This document shows positions 47,301 through 53,907 of a DNA stretch of 64,000 nucleotides, one piece after another. Both the position numbers and the translations under genes were made by a program. The notes below the pieces were generated by a model, which searched no databases, was not told where the DNA came from, and saw only the letters and a list, made by a program, of their open reading frames with translations. Source of the stretch: Microcoleus sp036705565 (lineage in GTDB: Bacteria > Cyanobacteriota > Cyanobacteriia > Cyanobacteriales > Microcoleaceae); assembly GCA_036705565.1 (NCBI GenBank), contig JAUBUY010000018.1, one strand, 5' to 3'. Every line of letters starts with the position of its first letter. Position 1 is the first letter of the stretch.

Positions 47301-50300
47301 CGCCCGCAACCTCTGGATCGATCGATCGCAAATCCAAAACCTCAATTTTATAAGCGGGTACGTTTTCCAGAATTTGCTGCTGTCCATTCGGAAGTACGAT
47401 CGCCCGCAGCATATCGTGACGCTGTACAACTCGCTGCCACGCGAGGCTAAACCGCTCTAAATCTAACGAGTCGCTTTCAATTTCTACATAGCCGTGAATG
47501 GCCACATTGCCCATTTCAAAGAAGCTATTTCTCCCGATCCAGTAAGCCTGCTGCATTTCATTGAGCGGAAATGGTTTGTAGCGATTTTGAGGATCGGGGG
47601 CGATTGTCGGCAGTAATTTAATAGGTTGTCGATCTGGCTCGCTTTTAGTTTCCGCGATCGTCGCTGCTAGACTAGCGACTGTGGGGGATTGAAACAAGCA
47701 GCGCAACGATAGCTCGACTTGAAAGCGATCGCGCACCTTGGCAATCAGTTGAGTTGCCAGCAAAGAGTGACCTCCCAACTCAAAGAAATTGTCATTAATT
47801 CCCACCTGTTTTAAACCCAGAACCTCAGCCCAAATCTCCGCTAATACTTGTTCTTCTAAAGTCTCAGGAGCGATAAAATCTGCATCTAAACTGTTGGTTT
47901 CCGGTGCGGGAAAAGCTTTGAAATCTACCTTGCCGTTTGGCGTTAATGGCATGGCTTCTAAAAACACAAAACTGGCAGGAACCATATAATCTGGCAGTTG
48001 TTCCCGGAGAAAAGAGCGCAGATTTTTAATCAGTGCGGAGTTGCCAATGCTGAGTGCTGAGTTTAAAACGAGGTAAGCAACTAAACGCTTTCCGCCTGAA
48101 TCTTCGTCACGTGCGAGAATGACTGCTTCTTGCACGTCTGGATGTTGGCTGAGTGTGGATTCGATTTCTCCTAACTCTATGCGGAAACCGCGAATTTTTA
48201 CTTGGCGATCTGTGCGATCGAGAAATTCTAAATTGCCGTCGGGGAGATAGCGGACTAAATCGCCTGTTTTGTAAAGGCGAACGCCTTGTTTGCTGCTAAA
48301 AGGATCGGGAATAAATTTTTCTCGATTCAACTCTGAACGGTTGAGATAGCCTCTGGAAACGCCCGCACCTCCGATATATAGTTCGCCGGGGACTGCGATC
48401 GGAACTGGTTGCAAGTTAGCATCGAGTACATAGGTGCGGGCATTTGGAATTGGGCGTCCGATCGGCAAGGTTTTTGGGGAGTTTTTAACCGCAGAGGGCG
48501 CAGAGGGCGCAGAGGGGAGAGAACAAGAGGAGGAAAAGTCGCACCAAGTGGCGACAATTGTTGTTTCTGTGGGGCCGTAAGTATTGACAAGTCGTACTTT
48601 TTCTGAAACGCACTTTTGCCACTGATTCAGCGACGCCGAAAGCGCTGCTTCTCCGCCAATGATTGTCAAGCGCACTGATGGGGGAAATTCTGCTTTTTCG
48701 GTGCTGAGTCTGGCGGTTAATTCGCGCCAGTAAGCGGTTGGTAAATCTAAGACGGTGATTTGCCATTCCCGGCATTTTTTCAGGAAGGAAGAAATGCTGT
48801 CTAACATGGAATTTCCGCGCAGTACCAATGTTGCGCCTCGCGTTAAACAGGGATAGATTTCTTCGGCGCTGGCGTCGAAGCTGAGGGAAGCGAATTGGAG
48901 AATGCGATCGCCTGGTTCGATGCCATATTCGACACTTGCAGCTTGGGTATAATTCGCCAAAGATTGATGCTGCACCATCACTCCTTTTGGCTTGCCGGTA
49001 GACCCGGATGTATATATGATATAAGCTAGGTTTTCTGGCAAAACGGCGCTTTCAGGATTTGACTTGTTTTGTTGAGCGATCGTCTGCCATTCTGCATCCA
49101 AGCAAATCACAGAGATATTATTTTGGGCTGGCGTTTCTGCTTTTAATTCTGCTTGTGTTAGCAGTACCTGAACGCCAGCGTCTTCTAACATGAAAATAAG
49201 GCGTTCTTTAGCATAGATGGGATCGAGGGGCAAATAAGCGCCGCCTGCTTTTAATACGCCTAAAATCCCGACGATCGCATCGAGCGATCGCTCCATATAA
49301 ACGCCGACTATCCCATCTGGTTTTACGCCGAAAGAGTGCAAATAATGGGCAAGTTGATTCGCGCGAATATTTAATTCTTGGTAAGTCAAACTTTGGCATT
49401 CAAATTGCACCGCAACCGCATCAGGTGTTTTCGCAGCCTGCGCTTCAAACAAACGGTGAACGCACTCATTTTGGGAGTAATTTATCCCAGTGTTATTCCA
49501 CTCAAATAGAAGTTGCTGGCGTTCTGTTTCTGCAAGCAGGGGCAAATCTGATAGACGCGCGGAGGGATTCGCCACGATGCCTTCTAATAAGTTCTGAAAG
49601 TGTCCTGCCATTCGCGCAATTGTAGCCGATTCAAATAAGTCTAAGCTGTATTCAAACCAGCCTCTAATATCCGTTGCTGTGGCTTCTAATTCCAAGGTTA
49701 AATCGAAATTGGCTGTGCCGCTGTGAATCTGTTGGCAGTTCAGGCTTAAATCCGGCAATTCTAAGGCGAATTCCGAGGCATTTTGAAAGGCAAACATCAC
49801 CTGAAATAACGGCGAGTGACTTAAATCTCGATTCGGCTGCAATTCTTCTACCAACTTCTCAAACGGTACATCTTGATGCGCGTAAGCGCCTAATGCAACC
49901 TCTCGCACTCGACTCAGCAACTCTCGAAAAGTGGGATTTCCGGTTAAGTCAGATCGCAGGACTAAAGTATTGACAAAAAATCCAATTAATGATTCGGTTT
50001 CGCTGCTGTTGCGGCTGGCAATTGGTGAACCGACGAGGATATCTTCTTGGCCCGTGTAGCGGTAAAGCAGTGTTTTGAATGCCGCCAGCAATGTCATAAA
50101 GAAAGTAGTTTTTTCGCGGCGACTCAATTGCCTAATTGCCTCGGTTAAGTGCTCTGGCAATTCAAATAATTGCCGACCTCCCTTGTAACTTTGAACAGCG
50201 GGACGAGAAAAGTCTGTTGGTAAATTTAGCACCGCTGCGCTGCCACTTAACTGCTGCTTCCAGTAAGTAAGTTGAGTTTCTAATATTTCTCCCTGCATTT

Positions 50301-53097
50301 GTTGGCGCTGCCAAGTTGCAAAGTCTGCATACTGAATTGGCAGAGGTGGAATATCGGCTAAACTCTTATTAGTAAATTCTTCATAAAATGCCGCTAATTC
50401 CCGTAAAAATACGCCCAAAGACCATCCATCAAAAATGATATGGTGGGCAGATAAAAGCAGGGTATGTTCTGTTTCAGATAAACGTAGAAGTTTGGCACGG
50501 ATCAGATTAGTTTGAGTTAAATCAAAGGGCAATTGTGCTTCTTCCGCCGACATTTTTTGCGCTTTTTTCTCGCGTTTCGCAGGGGAGCAATGGCTCAAAT
50601 CTATCAGCGGTAATGGGAAACTTTTCGCATCAAAAATAACTTGTATCTGTTCTTTTTCAACACCAGCAAACGCAGTTCTTAAAATCTCGTGTCGCTCGAT
50701 AATTTTCTCAATACTTTTCCTAAGTGCTTCTGCATTAAGTTGCCCTGTGATCTGAACTGCACCGCAGAGGTTATAAAACGGGTTTCCGGGTTCCAATTGG
50801 TCGAAGAACCACAAGCGCTCTTGGGCAAAAGACAGGGGAATATTTTGTAGGCGAGAAACTGGCCTTGGGACGACTGCTTTGGTATTTCCTGTCAGTTGCT
50901 CTAGAATTTGCACTGCTAGTCGAGCAATGCTCCTATCTTCAAACAAATCGGCAACCGATACAGTAACGCCAAAGTCGCTCTCTATCTGATTTTTTAACTC
51001 AAAAATTCTTAAAGAATCTAGTCCAAAGCTACTGAGAGGTCGATCGATTTCAGTCGGCTTTAGCCGACTTTGGCTATTAGCCGGGGAATGAATTCCCCGG
51101 CGGTTTACCTGCTGCCAAAGGTAAGCCTCAAGCAGCGGCTGCTGTTCTTCTAACTCGGCTGTCAGCAGAATTTCTCGCGTTAGTTGATTGTCGATTTCTA
51201 CCGAATCAGCTAGCTCTAAAATGCTACTGGCAACAACTTCCAAATTGTCAGCTAGAAAGTCAGCATAGGCGGCGCGACGTTGAATTTTACCGCTGGTCGT
51301 TTTCGGAATGCTTCCGGGCTTAATCAGCACTACTCCATAAACTTGCACTTCATATTCTTGAGCAATGCGTTCGCGGATGGCGCTGATAATTTCCTCGGCA
51401 TTATCCGGCGCTTTGCGAGATTGTAATTCTGGCACGATAACGAGCTGTTCTTCGCCTGCGACTTCCACCGAGAATGCCGCGATCGCCCCCGGCCGCAAAC
51501 TGGGATGGCTGCGTTCTGCTGTTCTTTCTATATCTTGGGGGTAAAGATTGCGACCTCGGATGATAATTAAATCTTTGAGTCGCCCTGTAATAAACAGTTC
51601 TCGATCGCGTAAAAAGCCTAAATCTCCTGTTCGCAAAAATGGCCCTTCGCTGGTATCTGAAAGATATGCTTGAAAGGTTTTTTCTGTCTCTTCTGGGCGA
51701 TTCCAATAGCCTCGCGCCACTGTTTCGCCAGCTACCCAAATTTCTCCGACTTGTTGCGGCTGACATTGTGTCAGAGTTTCGGGATTGACGATCGCAACTT
51801 TAGTGCCAAATTCAGGGAAACCGCAGCCGACTAAAGTTCTCGCGCCCCCCTCGCCTTCGACAACTTCTACAATGTGATTATTTTCCAGCGCCCCAGCGTC
51901 AACAGGTAAGAAAGTCGGTGTTGTCCCGCTGCGAACCGTGGCAATTTTTAGCGTAGTTTCTGCCATTCCGTAAGCAGGACAAAAGGCATCGGCCTGAAAA
52001 CCGCAGGGCTCAAAAGCTTTGGTAAATCGCTCTAGGGTTTCTTTGTGGATGGGTTCTGCACCGTTATAGGCCACGCGCCAACTACTCAAGTCGAGCATTT
52101 TTTGGCCATCGCCCAAAATTTCGCGCTGCATAATAGCGGGATGATTTTGATTGTTTTGTGGGATGGGCGTCCCGCCCGTCCGGTGTATTTTCACAGCAGG
52201 CCCGACGCCTACCCCACAATAATCATCCTCAAATTGTGCTAGCAACATTTTGCTGATTTTGCTAGCACACAAGTCGTAAGCAAAATTTGGCCCGCCGCTG
52301 TGGGTAGCTTTGTAACGCGAAATCGCTTCCAACCAGCACATCGGGTTCTGAATAAACGCCGCTGGCGGCATGAAGTAAGAGGGAATTCCCAGATACAAAG
52401 GTTTGAGCAATCCGTCAATTAACCCCATGTCGTGAAAGGGGGGAAGCCACGTTACGGCAACGCTTTCGGCATCGTGATCGAAGCCTCGGTGAATGTATTC
52501 GATGTTGTACAAAACGTTGGCGTGGCTCACCATTACGCCTTTGGGGGTGGAGGTTGAGCCGGAAGTGTACTGAAGATAAGCTACTTCGTCGGGATGGATG
52601 GGTGGCTGCTTCCACTTTTCGCCGTCATCCGAAAGCGCCTCTGCACTCAGCCAGCGCAGCCCTTTGAGTTCCGGCGCTTGTTCGCATAGCTGTTCTAAAT
52701 TTTCCAGGTGTCGCGCGGGTGCGATCGCAACTGTTGCTCCTGCATCTAGGGCGATCGCACTAATTTTCGCTAAATTCCGTTTCAGCTTCGGTGGATAGAG
52801 GGGAACCGCGATCACTTTGGCGTACAAGCATCCAAAAAAGGCGGCGAGATAGTCCAATCCTGGCGGGAAAAGCAGTAAGGCTCGTTCGCCACTGAGCCCC
52901 AATGTCTGAAGTCGCACGGCGTGCGATCGGGCGATCGCATCTAACTCTCGATAAGTCAAACTGGCGGTTTCAGTTTTTCCGTCTAACAGAAATGTATATT
53001 TCTGCTCTGGTTGGTGTAACGCTCTGTTTTGTAGGAGTTCTACTAAATTCGTACAACTTTCGGTGAGTTGGTTTCCCTCAATTCTTGCGTCACTCAT
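44320..53097 (-). CDS. NRPS starter: FAAL-ACP-C-A-PCP-Cyc-A(Cys)-PCP
   Basis: 2925 residues; first gene of the operon. Order: fatty acyl-AMP ligase about 15-620, ACP about 630-735 (GLDSL), C about 750-1180 (HHIIFDG about 886), A about 1219-1740, PCP about 1772, heterocyclisation (Cyc) domain about 1840-2275 with DALCID (about 1977) in place of HHxxxDG and QTPQVWID, A about 2299-2790, PCP about 2835. The FAAL loads a fatty acid; the starter C acylates residue 1. The first A code by eye is DAEDIGTIVK (unassigned, perhaps basic). The second, DMYNFGVLWK, resembles the Cys code DLYNLSLIWK and has the DxSVYDIFG motif of Cys domains. Cyc plus Cys should give a thiazoline; no oxidase domain is seen. 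Three repeat-derived in-frame insertions occur (52129-52236, 51051-51107, 48486-48530). Confidence 0.93.
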   Translation of the reverse strand: MSDARIEGNQLTESCTNLVELLQNRALHQPEQKYTFLLDGKTETASLTYRELDAIARSHAVRLQTLGLSGERALLLFPPGLDYLAAFFGCLYAKVIAVPLYPPKLKRNLAKISAIALDAGATVAIAPARHLENLEQLCEQAPELKGLRWLSAEALSDDGEKWKQPPIHPDEVAYLQYTSGSTSTPKGVMVSHANVLYNIEYIHRGFDHDAESVAVTWLPPFHDMGLIDGLLKPLYLGIPSYFMPPAAFIQNPMCWLEAISRYKATHSGGPNFAYDLCASKISKMLLAQFEDDYCGVGVGPAVKIHRTGGTPIPQNNQNHPAIMQREILGDGQKMLDLSSWRVAYNGAEPIHKETLERFTKAFEPCGFQADAFCPAYGMAETTLKIATVRSGTTPTFLPVDAGALENNHIVEVVEGEGGARTLVGCGFPEFGTKVAIVNPETLTQCQPQQVGEIWVAGETVARGYWNRPEETEKTFQAYLSDTSEGPFLRTGDLGFLRDRELFITGRLKDLIIIRGRNLYPQDIERTAERSHPSLRPGAIAAFSVEVAGEEQLVIVPELQSRKAPDNAEEIISAIRERIAQEYEVQVYGVVLIKPGSIPKTTSGKIQRRAAYADFLADNLEVVASSILELADSVEIDNQLTREILLTAELEEQQPLLEAYLWQQVNRRGIHSPANSQSRLKPTEIDRPLSSFGLDSLRIFELKNQIESDFGVTVSVADLFEDRSIARLAVQILEQLTGNTKAVVPRPVSRLQNIPLSFAQERLWFFDQLEPGNPFYNLCGAVQITGQLNAEALRKSIEKIIERHEILRTAFAGVEKEQIQVIFDAKSFPLPLIDLSHCSPAKREKKAQKMSAEEAQLPFDLTQTNLIRAKLLRLSETEHTLLLSAHHIIFDGWSLGVFLRELAAFYEEFTNKSLADIPPLPIQYADFATWQRQQMQGEILETQLTYWKQQLSGSAAVLNLPTDFSRPAVQSYKGGRQLFELPEHLTEAIRQLSRREKTTFFMTLLAAFKTLLYRYTGQEDILVGSPIASRNSSETESLIGFFVNTLVLRSDLTGNPTFRELLSRVREVALGAYAHQDVPFEKLVEELQPNRDLSHSPLFQVMFAFQNASEFALELPDLSLNCQQIHSGTANFDLTLELEATATDIRGWFEYSLDLFESATIARMAGHFQNLLEGIVANPSARLSDLPLLAETERQQLLFEWNNTGINYSQNECVHRLFEAQAAKTPDAVAVQFECQSLTYQELNIRANQLAHYLHSFGVKPDGIVGVYMERSLDAIVGILGVLKAGGAYLPLDPIYAKERLIFMLEDAGVQVLLTQAELKAETPAQNNISVICLDAEWQTIAQQNKSNPESAVLPENLAYIIYTSGSTGKPKGVMVQHQSLANYTQAASVEYGIEPGDRILQFASLSFDASAEEIYPCLTRGATLVLRGNSMLDSISSFLKKCREWQITVLDLPTAYWRELTARLSTEKAEFPPSVRLTIIGGEAALSASLNQWQKCVSEKVRLVNTYGPTETTIVATWCDFSSSCSLPSAPSAPSAVKNSPKTLPIGRPIPNARTYVLDANLQPVPIAVPGELYIGGAGVSRGYLNRSELNREKFIPDPFSSKQGVRLYKTGDLVRYLPDGNLEFLDRTDRQVKIRGFRIELGEIESTLSQHPDVQEAVILARDEDSGGKRLVAYLVLNSALSIGNSALIKNLRSFLREQLPDYMVPASFVFLEAMPLTPNGKVDFKAFPAPETNSLDADFIAPETLEEQVLAEIWAEVLGLKQVGINDNFFELGGHSLLATQLIAKVRDRFQVELSLRCLFQSPTVASLAATIAETKSEPDRQPIKLLPTIAPDPQNRYKPFPLNEMQQAYWIGRNSFFEMGNVAIHGYVEIESDSLDLERFSLAWQRVVQRHDMLRAIVLPNGQQQILENVPAYKIEVLDLRSIDPEVAGEKLEAIRDRLSHQVLPLDRWPLFEICASQIKGRRTRLHISIDALCIDGWSFQILFGDLVKFYRNPNTAIAPLQLSFRDCVLAAIALENSPFYQQSLDYWRNRLKTLPPAPELPLAKHPNSLTQPRFKRWSDRLDFSTWERLKTRTARASLTPTGLLLAAYAEVLSLWSKTPRFTLNVPRFNRLPLHPQVEEIIGEFASFTLLEIDNSKRESFEVRAKRLQEQLWQDLEHQYVSGVRVLRELAQAQGTTAALMPVVFTIDPQNAPGEDSSIFSLIQELGELVHIIGQTPQVWIDAQFTETAEGLSFSWDAVEELFPPGMIDEMFDAYCRLLQRLANEEETWQETVSFQQAFANSIEAPIPDGLLHELFAEKVALRSHEPAIITRDRTLTYEELYRRSNQVGHRLRKLGARPNQLVAVVMEKGWEQIAAVLGILASGAAYLPIDAALPKERLWYLLENGEVEIVLTQSQLNQRLEWPENVRRICLDTEELATESGEALESVQEAEDLAYVIYTSGSTGLPKGVAIAHRGAVNAIAQTNQVFNVAECDRAISVTALHHDMSVYDIFGILAAGGAIVIPDAAQRLDPAHWAQLMVKERVTIWNSVPPMMEMLLDYAGGRSEVLPECLRWAFLGGDWIPVTLPQRLRAIVRECRVVSVGGPTETTLWNIWYPVETVDPSWKSIPYGSPIANTRYYILNERLEDCPVWVAGEMCCAGVGLTKGYWRNEEKTRASCLTHPVTGDRLYRTGDLGRFLPDGNIEFLGREDFRLKIRGFRIEAGEIEAALNEHRAVRSCVVTAFGEDRSQKRLVAYVVPQQNAAPETCELRQFLSEKLPEYMLPSAFVMLESLPLSANGKVDRKALPAPDAAFLPKTFVAPNTPVEKVLAGIWAEILGVEKIGLHDNFFIDLGGHSLLATQIISAVRDTFGVDVPMRSFFESPTASEQAAALVENPAQREKVENTAQLLLSLAELSDEEVERMLAEKISLPDRELTISAFSSY
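48486..48530 (-). repeat. In-frame GCAGAGGGC tandem repeat in A domain
   Basis: Three tandem nonamers GCAGAGGGC with flanking bases encode LPSAPSAPSAV in the first A domain (about residues 1523-1537), just after the YGPTETT motif region. The same nonamer type (GTCCTCTGCGG, CTCTGCG) occurs in the intergenic repeats at 32730 and 36084. It is absent from the paralogous A domain at 39546-44285. Confidence 0.7.
51051..51107 (-). repeat. In-frame palindromic repeat in ACP linker
   Basis: CAGTCGGCTTTAGCCGACTT followed by GGGGAATGAATTCCCCGG makes two small palindromes. Translated in frame, it adds about 19 residues (RRGIHSPANSQSRLKP) to the ACP region at about residues 664-682. It resembles the GGGAATTCATTCCC motif of the 56830-56935 repeat. 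The ACP serine motif lies about 10 residues downstream. Confidence 0.7.
52129..52236 (-). repeat. 108-bp palindromic element inserted in frame in FAAL
   Basis: A 108-bp imperfect palindrome (36 codons, no stop) encodes residues about 288-323 of the FAAL domain, starting QFEDDYCGVGVG and ending NQNHPAIM. A free copy of the same element lies at 59686-59804. The insertion splits the usual short stretch between the CxxKI and LDLSSWR motifs of FAALs. Confidence 0.85.
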
Positions 53098-53367
53098 CGA
53101 TTCTTTTTACCTAATAAATCTTGTTTGCAGTACGCCAACCAGTCCCGCCAAATTCTTTCCACATAGACTTTCTGTGAATAGCTTTCGGGCGTTACGAGTC
53201 TCTCATCAGCGCGTTTGAGTCTTCAATCCGTGTATTAGCGCTTCTTTTCACGTTTTGTTGTCGATCGGGCTGTTCGGCAATGGCTCCGGGGCGATTTGGG
53301 TCCGAGCCAGCTTCGATATCAGCTTCAGGGGCTTTACGGCTATCGACTTTAAGCATAGTAGGCTAGA

Positions 53368-53382
53368 TGATATTTATTGTCA
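53368..53382. promoter_or_regulatory. Putative Fur box (7-1-7 inverted repeat)
   Basis: TGATATTTATTGTCA matches the 7-1-7 Fur consensus TGATAAT-N-ATTATCA at 12 of 14 arm positions. It lies 271 bp upstream of the first NRPS gene in the divergent region. A weaker similar site, TGACAATATTTTCTA, lies at 53425-53439. Iron-Fur repression would suit a siderophore locus, but the match was found by eye only. Confidence 0.45.
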
Positions 53383-53605
53383 AGAGTAGTTGAAAAACTT
53401 TATTGACTCCTATCCTTCCCTATATGACAATATTTTCTAACTCTTGCCATAGCATTTTAGGCGATCGTTTGTCTAGCCCTGACAAACAACCATAATAGGC
53501 AAGTGGCGTGTCACTAGATAGAGGGGTGACACCCCCTATCTTAAACTGCAATATATTTTCATTAGTTAACTCTTGACAGATGCAAGTGCTCTGTTATCTA
53601 ATTAA

Positions 53606-53709
53606 GGCACTTTCTCATTAAGCACCCAGTGGCTACTTCCTTTAACCGAGGAAGGTGCCAACCGTGGGCGATCGTCCAGAGCGCCACCGGACTGAGGCTT
53701 TCGCCCTCA
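53606..53709 (+). ncRNA. Possible structured leader of the TonB receptor gene
   Basis: GGCACTTTCT (53606-53615) can pair with GGAAGGTGCC (53650-53659), ten pairs with two G-U. A second hairpin has TGAGG/CCTCA arms (53693-53697 and 53705-53709) closing a small loop. The stretch is richer in G+C than its surroundings. It does not fit the cobalamin, TPP, FMN or SAM riboswitch consensus that I could recall. It may be an unassigned leader RNA or chance structure. Confidence 0.3.
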
Positions 53710-53907
53710 CGCGCCTGCTGTGTTCCCAGACAAAGGCTGCTAGCGACGGGAGAATCGGATCGAACTGCGCCCGACAACTAGGTCGTATCTTCCGCAGGTC
53801 AGTTTTAGGAGCCAGAGAAGAGCAGCAACGCTCTCACTCACACATTTTGTTGTGCAAGCAACGCAAACCACATATCCGAAGTTCCATTAATTGTTGATTA
53901 AATAGTA

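Larger units (their letters stand above)
53098..53907. promoter_or_regulatory. Divergent control region, NRPS operon / TonB receptor
   Basis: 810 bp between the divergent biosynthesis and uptake genes. It includes an AT-rich part (53340-53600) with a Fur-box-like site, and a more GC-rich, structured-looking stretch upstream of the receptor (53600-53800). An 80-codon plus-strand frame at 53655-53897 has no recognisable domain and is taken as non-coding. No regulator gene lies here. Confidence 0.6.

Noticed and set aside
53600..53800. Cobalamin riboswitch upstream of the TonB receptor
   Set aside because: The conserved B12-box and core elements could not be aligned in the sense direction; only a chance GCCACTG occurs on the opposite strand.
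53655..53897. 80-codon plus-strand open frame before the receptor gene
   Set aside because: No domain, no ribosome binding site, and odd Arg/Cys-rich composition; better explained as leader DNA.
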